DNA of 19,093 nucleotides from JBHIBA01 sp046758845. GTDB lineage: Bacteria > UBA8248 > JACPRG01 > G963555815. This document shows positions 6,531 to 13,680 of the stretch, in pieces. The position numbers and the translations under genes were made by a program. The notes beneath the pieces were generated by a model that did not search any database, had not been told where the DNA came from, and saw only the letters and a program-made list of their open reading frames with translations. The stretch covers positions 1-19,093 of the forward strand of contig JBHIBA010000059.1 in the NCBI GenBank assembly GCA_046758845.1, in the 5' to 3' direction. Position 1 is the first letter of the stretch. Each line of letters starts with the position of its first letter.

Positions 6531-7115
6531 ATGAAGGGAGGGGGCGTGTCCGGGTCTCAATGGGCCGTCAGCATCGATGAAATCCCCGAAGAAGGTCTGT
6601 CGCTGAAGCTTTCCGAGGCTCCAGCCTTCTTTGACTTTGAAAGGGAGGGTTGCGCCTGGCGGGGGCCGGTGGAATGGACCGGGACCCTTCAGCGATTCGG
6701 TGCGGACGTCCTCTGCCGGGGAAAGGTTAAGGCGAGGGCCCTGCTCCCCTGCTCCAGATGCCTTCGAGAGGTTGAGGTCGATCTGGAGGGGGATTTGACT
6801 TTCACCTTCGCCCCGCAGCGGCTGGCGGAAGCCAAGAAGGAAAAAGAGAAGGAAGAAGAAGGCGATGTGGGGTCGGAGGAGCCCGACCTTTATCCGTACC
6901 AGGAAGGCCGCTTGAACCTGCGAGACCCCACCCGGGACAACATGATCATGGCGATTCCCCTGCAACCCCTTTGCCGGCAGGACTGCAAAGGGCTATGCTC
7001 AAGCTGCGGGGCGGACCTGAACGAAGGACGCTGCGGATGCGCCCGAGAGGCGTATGATCCCCGTTGGGAGGCCTTGGCCCGGCTTCGGAGCGCCTTTCCA
7101 TCACAGAAGAGCTAG
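6531..7115 (+). CDS. yceD: YceD/DUF177 family protein
   Basis: 194 residues, DUF177 family. These proteins are encoded just before rpmF in most bacteria; in plants and E. coli they are tied to 23S rRNA accumulation. The central CxxC (LPCSRCLREVEVDLEG) is the family hallmark and is followed by a highly charged Lys/Glu-rich insert and the conserved DPTRDNMIMAIPLQPLC segment. The C-terminus carries a second cysteine cluster (CRQDCKGLCSSCGADLNEGRCGC pattern, spread over residues about 146-169), the extended form that likely binds metal. ATG 6531 gives a reasonable start, but GTG 6546 has a much better purine-rich GGGAGG upstream and would shorten the protein by five residues. L32 follows after three bases. 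Confidence 0.88.
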   Translation: MKGGGVSGSQWAVSIDEIPEEGLSLKLSEAPAFFDFEREGCAWRGPVEWTGTLQRFGADVLCRGKVKARALLPCSRCLREVEVDLEGDLTFTFAPQRLAEAKKEKEKEEEGDVGSEEPDLYPYQEGRLNLRDPTRDNMIMAIPLQPLCRQDCKGLCSSCGADLNEGRCGCAREAYDPRWEALARLRSAFPSQKS

Positions 7116-7118
7116 AAC

Positions 7119-7301
7119 ATGCCGCTTCCCAAACGCAAGTTTTCCCGCTCCCGACGAGACCGGCGCCGGAGCCAGAACAGGGTTCCAGCACCGGCCGCTT
7201 CGCGCTGCCCACGATGCAACGATGTCAAATTACCCCATCGCGTCTGTCCCCATTGCGGCTACTATAAAGGCAGCGAAGTTTTCTCTCCCAAGGAAGCCTG
7301 A
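7119..7301 (+). CDS. rpmF: Large ribosomal subunit protein bL32
   Basis: 60 residues, normal for bL32. It begins MPLPKRKFSRSRRDRRRSQN, the basic rRNA-binding N-terminus shared by the family (usually MAVPKRKTSKSRRDMRR). It has the zinc-ribbon form with C30-x2-C33 and C43-x2-C46, not the zinc-free C-minus paralogue. It starts three bases after yceD, so translation is probably coupled, and plsX follows 17 bases later. The yceD-rpmF-plsX order is strongly conserved and links ribosome supply to lipid synthesis. Confidence 0.97.
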   Translation: MPLPKRKFSRSRRDRRRSQNRVPAPAASRCPRCNDVKLPHRVCPHCGYYKGSEVFSPKEA

Positions 7302-7318
7302 GAGGCGGTGAGTCGCAG

Positions 7319-8398
7319 ATGAAGATCGCCCTGGATGCCATGGGGGGAGACCATGCCCCTTCGGCGGTGGTCGAGGGGGCCGTCCAGGCCTGCCGCGAAC
7401 TCGGCGTGGAGGTCCTCCTGGCTGGTCGGGAGGAGGTGATCGGCGAGGAGCTCCGGCGCCTGGATGCGGCCGAGCTGCCCATCACCGTCCGCCCGGCGAC
7501 CCAGGTGGTGGAGATGAACGAGGTGCCGACGGCGGCCATGAAGCGAAAGCCCGATTCCTCCATGCGACGCGCCATTGAGGCCGTTCAGGAAGGAGAGGCC
7601 GACGCCGTCGTCAGCGCGGGCAATACCGGCACCCTGCTGGCCTCGAGCATGATCGTTCTTCGGACGATCAAGGGGATCGACCGCCCGGCCATCACGGCTT
7701 TGATTCCCAATGCAAAGGGCCACTGCGTCATGATGGACGTGGGGGCCAACGTGGATTGCAAGCCCCAGCACCTGTTCCAGTTCGGCCTCATGGGGGAGGC
7801 TTATGCGCGGCTGATGTTTCGGAGAAAGAACCCGACGGTCGGCCTGCTCAACGTGGGAACCGAAAAGAGCAAGGGCAACAAGGTCACCAAGATGGCCTTT
7901 GACATGTTCGAGCAAAGCCCCCTGAATTTCGTGGGAAACATCGAGGGCACCGACGTCTTTCGCGGCGTGGCCGACGTGATCGTCTGCGACGGGTTCGCGG
8001 GGAACGTGGCCCTGAAGATCACCGAGGGCGTGACGGAGGTTTTCACCGAATCGTTCCGCCGGGAGCTTAGGGGGTCGCTCCGGAGCCGCCTCGGCATGCT
8101 TCTCCTTCAGGACGGTCTGCGCTCTCTGTATCGCCGGATGGACTATACTGAGTACGGAGGGGCCCCTCTGCTGGGCATAGACGGCGTGTGCATAAAGGCC
8201 CACGGCGCCTCAAACGCGAAGGCCGTGAAAAACGCCGTCCGGGCGGCCCGGGAGGCCTGCGAAGGGAACCTGATCGGACGCATCCAGGAAGAGATCGCCA
8301 AGATCGAGGAATTAGAGGCCCAAGAGAGCGTAGGATACCGTCTTTGGAAACAGTTGCGCGACAGCATTCACCGCCACGAGGGTTCGGAAGCTGACTAA
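7319..8398 (+). CDS. plsX: Acyl-ACP:phosphate acyltransferase PlsX
   Basis: 359 residues, slightly longer than the usual 330-350. PlsX is a peripheral membrane enzyme that converts acyl-ACP and phosphate into acyl-phosphate, the donor used by PlsY for the first acylation of glycerol-3-phosphate. Family blocks are all present: MKIALDAMGGDHAPSAVVEG at the start, SAGNTGTLLASS, DVGANVDCKPQHL, GLLNVGTEKSKGN, GNIEGTDVFRGVADVIVCDG followed by FAGNVALK, and GGAPLLGIDGVCIKAHG near the end. The C-terminal 40 residues are charged and helical and include the extra length. A purine-rich GAGAGGCGGTGAG precedes the ATG. It sits between rpmF and the fatty acid synthesis genes, as in most bacteria. Confidence 0.97.
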   Translation: MKIALDAMGGDHAPSAVVEGAVQACRELGVEVLLAGREEVIGEELRRLDAAELPITVRPATQVVEMNEVPTAAMKRKPDSSMRRAIEAVQEGEADAVVSAGNTGTLLASSMIVLRTIKGIDRPAITALIPNAKGHCVMMDVGANVDCKPQHLFQFGLMGEAYARLMFRRKNPTVGLLNVGTEKSKGNKVTKMAFDMFEQSPLNFVGNIEGTDVFRGVADVIVCDGFAGNVALKITEGVTEVFTESFRRELRGSLRSRLGMLLLQDGLRSLYRRMDYTEYGGAPLLGIDGVCIKAHGASNAKAVKNAVRAAREACEGNLIGRIQEEIAKIEELEAQESVGYRLWKQLRDSIHRHEGSEAD

Positions 8399-8423
8399 GG
8401 CCAGCCCCATCCCCCAGCGCAGC

Positions 8424-8463
8424 AGGAACTCCTTCCTCATCTCTGCCGAAAAAGAAAGGAAGG
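8424..8463 (+). promoter_or_regulatory. Mutually exclusive hairpins over the fabH ribosome binding site
   Basis: The fabH ribosome binding site AGGAAGG (8457-8463) is a perfect complement of CCTTCCT (8431-8437), 19 bases upstream. The same CCTTCCT can instead close a tight hairpin with AGGAA (8424-8428) through TTCCT (8433-8437), loop CTCC. The two pairings exclude each other, which is the logic of an on/off translation switch. The segments are short and purine/pyrimidine runs pair easily, so chance is possible. Confidence 0.3.
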
Positions 8464-8467
8464 CGGC

Positions 8468-9451
8468 TTGAAAGCTTCTATGATCATCGGTACGGGGTCG
8501 TTCATCCCGGATGAGGTGATTACCAACAACGACCTGGAAAAGATCGTGGACACGTCCGATGAATGGATCCTGACACGGACCGGCATTTCCGAAAGGCGCA
8601 AAGCGAAACCCGACATGGCCACCTCGGACATGGCCGTGCCCGCCGCCCGGCAGGCCCTGGAAGCGGCGGGGGTCTCCCCCGAAGAGCTGGACCTGATCAT
8701 CGTGGCCACCATCACGCCGGACACCTATTGCCCCTCGGCCGCTTGCTGGGTGCAATACCACCTGGGGGCCAAGCGGGCCTTCGCCTTCGACATCAACGCG
8801 GCGTGCTCGGGCTTTGTTTACGGCCTCGCCGTCGCCGATCAATTCATCCGGAGCGGGTCGGCCAAACGGATCCTTTTCGTGGGGGCCGAGATCATGACGC
8901 GCGTCGTCAACTGGCAGGACCGCTCGACGTGCGTTCTTTGGGGCGACGGCGCCGGGGCGGTGGTCGTGGTGCCCGCCGAGGACGGCAGAGGAATTCTCTC
9001 CAGCCATCTGCACTCAGACGGCAAGAACGGAAAGACGTTATTGATGGCGGGCGGGGGTTCCAGGGTCACGCCGATCACCCGGGAGACCGTCGATCGGGAC
9101 CTTCACACCCTGAAGATGAACGGCCAGGACACGTTCAAGCTCGCCGTCCGGGCCTTCATCGACGTCTGCACGGAGGCGTTGGAGCACAACGCCCTCACCC
9201 CCGGGGACATCGACCTTTTCATCCCTCACCAGGCCAACATCCGGATCATCGACGCGGTCGCCAAGCGCCTGAACGTCCCGACAGAAAAAATCCTGGTGAC
9301 CATTCACAAGCATGGCAACACCTCCTCGGCAAGCATTCCCATTGCCCTGGACGAGGCCGTCCGCGAAGGGCGGGTTCAAACGGGAGACACCCTGCTCTTG
9401 GCCGCTTTCGGCGGTGGCTTGACCTGGGGGGCCACCGCGTTAATCTGGTAG
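8468..9451 (+). CDS. fabH: 3-oxoacyl-ACP synthase III (FabH)
   Basis: 327 residues. FabH condenses acetyl-CoA (or a branched acyl-CoA) with malonyl-ACP to begin fatty acid synthesis. The thiolase-fold active site is complete: C113 in INAACSG, H254 in IPHQAN, N284 in HKHGNTSS, matching the E. coli Cys/His/Asn triad. GGGLTWG near the C-terminus is the usual family ending. The TTG at 8468 is preferred as start: AGGAAGG (8457-8463) lies just upstream, and it gives MKASMIIGTGSFIP, which aligns with the usual number of residues before the first strand. ATG 8480 would remove four residues and place the ribosome binding site 16 bases away. Acetyl versus branched primer preference cannot be read from sequence. 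Confidence 0.96.
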   Translation: MKASMIIGTGSFIPDEVITNNDLEKIVDTSDEWILTRTGISERRKAKPDMATSDMAVPAARQALEAAGVSPEELDLIIVATITPDTYCPSAACWVQYHLGAKRAFAFDINAACSGFVYGLAVADQFIRSGSAKRILFVGAEIMTRVVNWQDRSTCVLWGDGAGAVVVVPAEDGRGILSSHLHSDGKNGKTLLMAGGGSRVTPITRETVDRDLHTLKMNGQDTFKLAVRAFIDVCTEALEHNALTPGDIDLFIPHQANIRIIDAVAKRLNVPTEKILVTIHKHGNTSSASIPIALDEAVREGRVQTGDTLLLAAFGGGLTWGATALIW

Positions 9452-9452
9452 T

Positions 9453-9470
9453 CAACGAACCGATTCGTTG
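9453..9470 (+). other. Hairpin between fabH and fabD
   Basis: CAACGAA (9453-9459) and TTCGTTG (9464-9470) form a perfect 7-bp stem with loop CCGA, two bases after the fabH stop. No T-run follows, so it is not a standard terminator; a role in mRNA processing or in setting fabH/fabD ratios is possible. Confidence 0.4.
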
Positions 9471-9492
9471 CAGGTTGGGTCACACCGTTTCG

Positions 9493-10425
9493 ATGACGTC
9501 TCCAGCCATCGCATTCCTGTTTCCCGGCCAGGGCTCACAACAGGTGGGCATGGGGCGGCAATTCTACGAGCGGTTTCCTCAGGCCCGGCAAATTTTCGGG
9601 CGGGCCAACAACCAGCTGGGTTTCGATTTGGCCCAACTCTGCTTTAACGGTCCCGAAGAGCAATTGGGGCTCACGGTTAACACTCAACCGGCGCTGCTCG
9701 TGAACAGCTATGCGGGGTTTCGGTTGCTGGCCGAGCAGGGCGTAGTTCCGAAGATGGCCTTGGGCCACAGCGTCGGAGAATACTCGGCCCTGCTGGCCGC
9801 CGGCGCATTGGAGTTCCCATTGGCCCTGGAACTCGTCAGGAAGCGGGGCGCTTACATGCACGAGGCCGTGCCGCCCGGGCGGGGAGCCATGGCCGCCGTC
9901 TTGGGCCTCAACCGCAAGAAAGTGGATCACCTCTGCCAGGAAGACGAGGGGGGGGTGGTGGCCGCCAATTACAACTCCTCGAGCCAGGTCGTGATTTCCG
10001 GCCTGCGGGAGGCGGTGGGGCGGGTGGCGGACGCGTGCCGGAAGGCGGGCGCGCGGCGCGCCGTCTTTCTCCAGGTGAGCGCGCCCTTCCACAGCGGCCT
10101 GATGCACCAGGCCGAGGAGCGTCTGTCCCGGGACCTGGACGCCGTCGAATTCAAGGAACTCCAATTTCCCGTCATCGACAACGCGACGGCCTCGCTCAAC
10201 CGGTCGGCCACCGAGGTCAAGGAGGCGCTCAAGCGCCAGGTGACCTCCCCGGTCCGGTGGGAGGAGAGCGTCCGCAAGGCCGCGGAGGCCGGCGTGGACA
10301 CCTTCGTTGAGGTCGGCCCGGGCCGGGTGCTTTCGGGGTTGGTTTCGAGAATCGTGGGCGGGGCGAAGACCTACCAGGTGGAGAACCCCGAAAGCCTGGA
10401 GCGGACGTTGGAGTCTCTGGCTTGA
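9493..10425 (+). CDS. fabD: Malonyl-CoA:ACP transacylase (FabD)
   Basis: 310 residues, normal length. FabD moves malonyl from CoA to the phosphopantetheine arm of ACP, supplying the extender unit. Motifs: FPGQGSQ (10-16), the nucleophile elbow GHSVGE with S93, R118 in the RKRGAYM segment, H200 in SAPFHS, and VEVGPGRVLSGL near the end; these match the E. coli Ser/Arg/His set. The reading frame stays open far upstream through fabH, but homology begins at ATG 9493, 41 bases after fabH, so the longer frame is not used. No good ribosome binding site precedes it; translation may depend partly on ribosomes finishing fabH. fabG follows after 75 bases. Confidence 0.96.
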   Translation: MTSPAIAFLFPGQGSQQVGMGRQFYERFPQARQIFGRANNQLGFDLAQLCFNGPEEQLGLTVNTQPALLVNSYAGFRLLAEQGVVPKMALGHSVGEYSALLAAGALEFPLALELVRKRGAYMHEAVPPGRGAMAAVLGLNRKKVDHLCQEDEGGVVAANYNSSSQVVISGLREAVGRVADACRKAGARRAVFLQVSAPFHSGLMHQAEERLSRDLDAVEFKELQFPVIDNATASLNRSATEVKEALKRQVTSPVRWEESVRKAAEAGVDTFVEVGPGRVLSGLVSRIVGGAKTYQVENPESLERTLESLA

Positions 10426-10488
10426 CCCCTCGGGGGACTGGGGGTATGCTCCGCAGCCGGAATTTGGGAACCCGCAGACCGTTGCGCT

Positions 10489-10497
10489 AGGAGGAGG
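10489..10497 (+). promoter_or_regulatory. Ribosome binding site that fixes the fabG TTG start
   Basis: AGGAGGAGG, a doubled anti-16S match, lies 3-6 bases before TTG 10501. No ATG or GTG occurs before the conserved nucleotide-binding motif, so the TTG must be the start. Confidence 0.75.
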
Positions 10498-10500
10498 CCG

Positions 10501-11241
10501 TTGCGCCTGAAAGGACAGCGGGCCTTGGTCACGGGAGGTCTGAGGGGCATCGGCCGTTCTATTGTCGAAACCCTAGCTGAGGAGGGGGCGGACGTTGCTT
10601 TTACGTATCACAGCTCCTCGGGAGCGCAGGATTGGGTGGCGCACCTGGAGTCGCTGGGGGTCCGGGCGTTGGCCATGCCGATGGACGTCTGCGACCCCCG
10701 GCAGGTGGAGGACGGGGTTCAGCGGGTCCTGCGCGAGCTGGGGGGCGTGGAGATCCTGGTGAACAACGCCGGCATCACCCGTGACGGCCTTCTCGTGCGA
10801 ATGAAGGACGAGGACTGGGACGCGGTCCAGAACACCAACCTCGGCGGAAGCTTTCGGGTGACCCGTGCGGTGGCCCGTGCGATGATCAAACAGAGGTACG
10901 GCCGGATCGTGAACATCTCCTCAGCGGTGGGGGAGATGGGAAATGCCGGCCAGGCGAACTACGCGGCGTCCAAGGCCGCCCTGATCGGATTCACCAAATC
11001 CCTGGCCAGGGAGTTGGCCTCCCGCAATATCACCGTGAACGCCGTGGCACCGGGATTTGTGGAAACCGACATGACGGCGGCGCTTTCCGCCGAGCAGCGC
11101 AAGAACCTGCTTGGCATCATCCCGCTGGGCCGGGTGGGGCGACCGGAGGAAGTTGCCCGCTGTGTCTTGTTTCTCGGAACCCCCGAGATGGGGTATATTA
11201 CGGGTCAGGTCATTCATGTGAACGGGGGACTGTATATGTAG
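10501..11241 (+). CDS. fabG: 3-oxoacyl-ACP reductase (FabG)
   Basis: 246 residues, standard size. FabG is the NADPH-dependent short-chain dehydrogenase that carries out the first reduction of each elongation cycle. The cofactor motif TGGLRGIG is at 11-18, NNAG at 88-91, and the catalytic residues S141 (NISSAVG), Y154 and K158 (YAASK) are present. GFVETDMT and the C-terminal GYITGQVIHVNGGLYM complete the family pattern; the ending HVNGGLYM is typical of true FabG rather than other reductases of this superfamily. It begins with TTG behind a very strong ribosome binding site. It lies between fabD and acpP, the common order. Confidence 0.97.
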   Translation: MRLKGQRALVTGGLRGIGRSIVETLAEEGADVAFTYHSSSGAQDWVAHLESLGVRALAMPMDVCDPRQVEDGVQRVLRELGGVEILVNNAGITRDGLLVRMKDEDWDAVQNTNLGGSFRVTRAVARAMIKQRYGRIVNISSAVGEMGNAGQANYAASKAALIGFTKSLARELASRNITVNAVAPGFVETDMTAALSAEQRKNLLGIIPLGRVGRPEEVARCVLFLGTPEMGYITGQVIHVNGGLYM

Positions 11242-11277
11242 TATTCCCGTTCCCTCGAACGAATCGGGGCCGTGCAG

Positions 11278-11284
11278 AGGAGGT
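11278..11284 (+). promoter_or_regulatory. Ribosome binding site that fixes the acpP TTG start
   Basis: AGGAGGT lies six bases before TTG 11291. No other start codon in this frame precedes the conserved ACP sequence, so the TTG is the start. Confidence 0.75.
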
Positions 11285-11290
11285 GGGGGT

Positions 11291-11545
11291 TTGGCACTGC
11301 CGGGAGAGACGGTCGTAAAGATCAAGGCGCTCATCGCAGAGCAACTCGGTGTGGAAGTGGAAAAGGTGACGGACGAGGCATCCTTCATAGAGGATCTGGG
11401 CGCCGATTCCCTGGATACCGTGGAACTTGTGATGGCATTGGAAGAGGAATTTTCCGTGGATATCCCCGACGAGGACGTCGAAAAGGTCACCACTGTAAAG
11501 GACGTGATCGCCTACGTTGAAGAACGAGGGATAGAGATTAAATAA
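11291..11545 (+). CDS. acpP: Acyl carrier protein
   Basis: 84 residues, acidic four-helix carrier protein of fatty acid synthesis. The phosphopantetheine attachment site is S40 in GADSLDTVEL, followed by the strongly acidic recognition helix (VMALEEEFSVDIPDEDVEKV) that docks the partner enzymes. It begins MALPGETVVKIKALIAEQLG, somewhat longer at the N-terminus than E. coli ACP. Initiation at TTG for what is normally one of the most abundant cell proteins is unusual, but the ribosome binding site is perfect. It stands in the usual place between fabG and fabF; a 169-base gap follows. Confidence 0.97.
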   Translation: MALPGETVVKIKALIAEQLGVEVEKVTDEASFIEDLGADSLDTVELVMALEEEFSVDIPDEDVEKVTTVKDVIAYVEERGIEIK

Positions 11546-11714
11546 GTACGGGCGTCTTTTGGGTCGGAAAAAGAATAAGGAGAGAATCAACTGTCGGGTC
11601 CGGTCTTCATAATGAAGGATTTAGGAGGCGGGTTGTCAGAGGCCGCTCAAGGCGCTCCGACCTGAGGCGGTTGTCTGGGTGAGGATGTCGGCAAAAGGAG
11701 TTTCAGATAAAGCC
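11546..11714 (+). other. acpP-fabF intercistronic region with repeats and a mini-frame
   Basis: 169 bases. CTTCAT-A-ATGAAG (11605-11617) is a palindrome with 6-bp arms. GAGGCGGGTTGTC (11625-11637) recurs as GAGGCGGTTGTC (11664-11675), 39 bases away and differing by one G, so the ribosome-binding-site-like segment appears duplicated. No intrinsic terminator or good promoter is visible, so acpP and fabF are probably on one transcript. Confidence 0.45.
11633..11665 (+). CDS. Possible 10-residue leader peptide frame
   Basis: A TTG with AGGAGG (11623-11628) four bases upstream opens a frame of ten codons (MSEAAQGAPT) closed by TGA at 11663-11665. Its initiation signals resemble those of acpP and fabG, and it lies 49 bases before fabF. 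The peptide itself shows no runs of regulatory codons. It may be a translated leader, or a remnant of an older fabF start site after the local duplication. Evidence is weak. Confidence 0.2.
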   Translation: MSEAAQGAPT

Positions 11715-12968
11715 ATGAGAAACGGAAGGCGAGTTGTATTCACGGGAATGGGCTTGGTGACGCCTCTGGGGAACGACGTGGAAACGACCTGGTCCGCCCT
11801 GGTCGAGGGAAAATCGGGGATCGGCCCGATCACCCAGTTCGACACCACCGACTACAACTGTCGTGTGGCCGGGGAGGTCCAAAACTTTGATTCCGAAAAA
11901 TTCCTGGAAAAAAAGGAGATCAAAAGGGTTGACCGCTTCATCCACTTCGCCTTGGCGGCCACGCAGGAGGCGATGGAGGATGCAGGGCTGGAAATCAGTG
12001 ACTCAAACAGCCAGGACGTCGGCGTTCTGGTCGGCGCGGGCTTGGGCGGTCTGCCGATGCTGGAGAAGGTGCACGCCGTCGTCTTGGACAGGGGCCCTGG
12101 GAGGATCAGTCCCTTCTTCATTCCCGGTCTTATCGCCAACATGGCCTCCGGGATGCTCTCCATGCGCTACAACGCCCGGGGGCCCAACGCGTGCGTATGC
12201 ACGGCCTGTGCCACAGGCACGCATTGTATCGGCGATGCCGCCCGGCTCATCGAGCGGGGAGACGCGGTGGCGATGATCGCCGGCAGCACCGAATCCGTCA
12301 TCTGCCCCCTGTCCGTGGGCGGATTCTCCGCCATGCGCGCCCTTTCCACCCATAATGAGCCCTCAGAGAAGGCCTCTCGCCCCTTTGATCTCTCCCGGAC
12401 GGGTTTCGTCATTGGCGAAGGCGCGGGCGTCTTAATCCTGGAGGAGCTGGAACACGCCAAGAAACGAGGAGCCCGCATTCACGGGGAGATCATCGGGTAC
12501 GGTATGACGGGAGACGCCTACCACATGACCCAGCCGGACCCCAACGGCGACGGCCCCTCGCGTTGCATGCAGGTGTCCCTCAAGGACGCCGCCATCGCGC
12601 CCGAAGACGTCGGCTACATCAACGCCCACGGGACGGGCACGCCCCAGGGGGACATCAACGAGACCAACGCCATCAAGAACGTCTTCGGGGACCACGCCTA
12701 CAAGATTCCGGTCAGTTCCACCAAGTCCATGACGGGGCACTTGTTGGGCGGCGCAGGGGGCGTAGAGACCATCTTCACGCTCCTGTCCCTGGACCGGGGC
12801 GTCATCCCCCCCACAATCAATTTGGAAGAGCCCGATCCGCAGTGCGACCTGGACTATGTGCCCAATGAGGCGCGCGAGACCAATGAAAGCATCGGCCTGA
12901 CCAACTCCTTTGGATTCGGCGGAACAAACGCAACCATCATCGTGCGGCGCGGCCTCGATGGCCATTGA
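11715..12968 (+). CDS. fabF: 3-oxoacyl-ACP synthase II (FabF)
   Basis: 417 residues from ATG 11715. FabF elongates acyl-ACP chains by decarboxylative condensation with malonyl-ACP. The active site is complete: C165 in CTACATG, H305 in NAHGTGTPQGD, K337 in SSTKSMTGH and H342; NSFGFGGTNA near the C-terminus is the family hallmark. The start at 11715 gives the usual opening RRVVFTGMGLVTPLG; AAGGAG lies 14 bases upstream, rather far. In-frame GTG 11679 and ATG 11685 would add 12 or 10 residues, and GAGGCGG lies eight bases before the GTG, so a longer form cannot be excluded. The 3' end overlaps rnc by 11 bases, pointing to translational coupling. Confidence 0.96.
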   Translation: MRNGRRVVFTGMGLVTPLGNDVETTWSALVEGKSGIGPITQFDTTDYNCRVAGEVQNFDSEKFLEKKEIKRVDRFIHFALAATQEAMEDAGLEISDSNSQDVGVLVGAGLGGLPMLEKVHAVVLDRGPGRISPFFIPGLIANMASGMLSMRYNARGPNACVCTACATGTHCIGDAARLIERGDAVAMIAGSTESVICPLSVGGFSAMRALSTHNEPSEKASRPFDLSRTGFVIGEGAGVLILEELEHAKKRGARIHGEIIGYGMTGDAYHMTQPDPNGDGPSRCMQVSLKDAAIAPEDVGYINAHGTGTPQGDINETNAIKNVFGDHAYKIPVSSTKSMTGHLLGGAGGVETIFTLLSLDRGVIPPTINLEEPDPQCDLDYVPNEARETNESIGLTNSFGFGGTNATIIVRRGLDGH

Positions 12969-13680
12969 TTCCAGGCTTTCCGCCGACCGCCTCGAAAACC
13001 TCACCGTCCTCCAACGGCGCCTGGGGTACAATTTCGAGGAAATCCATCTGCTGGAAACCGCTCTCACCCACCGCTCCTACGCCAACGAGGGGCGTCGCAA
13101 GCTGCCGCACAACGAACGGCTGGAATTCCTCGGCGACGCCGTCCTGGACTTGGTCTTGAGCGAGCAGTATTTCCAGGAACTCCCCCAGGCCGACGAAGGC
13201 CAGTTGTCCAAGATTCGCTCCCGCCTGGTCAGCGCCAATCACCTGGCGAAGATGGCCCGGATTCTGGAGCTGGGCGCCTACCTCCGATTTGGGAAGGGAG
13301 AAACGTCCACGGGCGGCCGCCACAAGGCCTCCCTCCTCGCTAACGCCTTGGAGGCCCTCATCGGCGCCGTCTTCCTCGACGGGGGCTACGAGGTGGCCGT
13401 GACTTTCATCCGAAAGCTGTTCGACCGGGAGATGGACCCCAATCTGGATTTCAAGAGCCAGCTCCAGGAGTACGTCCAGCGATGCAAAAGGTCGCTTCCG
13501 GTCTACAAAGTTTTGAGGGAAGAAGGCCCTGAGCATGAGAAGGTCTTCGAAGTGGCAGTGGAGATCGAAGGCGTAGGCTTGGCCTCAGGCATCGGGACGA
13601 ACAAGAAAAGCGCCGAGCAGAAGGCGGCCAGGAACGGGTTGGCGAAGATATGGCAGGAATGGGAGAGCGCGGCGTCCTGA
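12958..13680 (+). CDS. rnc: Ribonuclease III
   Basis: 240 residues: catalytic RNase III domain (about 15-150) and C-terminal double-stranded RNA-binding domain (about 163-235). It cleaves double-stranded RNA, including the rRNA precursor. The signature HNERLEFLGDAVLD is at 51-64 with E53, E56 and D60. In the second acidic motif, usually LADxxEAxIGA, the sequence is LANALEALIGA (127-137): E132 is kept but the aspartate that helps hold the catalytic metal is N129. The RNA-binding domain ends with GIGTNKKSAEQKAARNGL, as in the family. The ATG lies inside the end of fabF, an 11-base overlap, so it belongs to the same operon. A gap follows before smc. Confidence 0.95.
   Translation: MAIDSRLSADRLENLTVLQRRLGYNFEEIHLLETALTHRSYANEGRRKLPHNERLEFLGDAVLDLVLSEQYFQELPQADEGQLSKIRSRLVSANHLAKMARILELGAYLRFGKGETSTGGRHKASLLANALEALIGAVFLDGGYEVAVTFIRKLFDREMDPNLDFKSQLQEYVQRCKRSLPVYKVLREEGPEHEKVFEVAVEIEGVGLASGIGTNKKSAEQKAARNGLAKIWQEWESAAS

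Noticed and set aside
8563..9492. Long open frame that would extend FabD to 620 residues
   Set aside because: It runs in another frame through fabH, has Arg/Gly/Pro/His-rich composition typical of a GC-rich shadow, and FabD homology begins only at ATG 9493.
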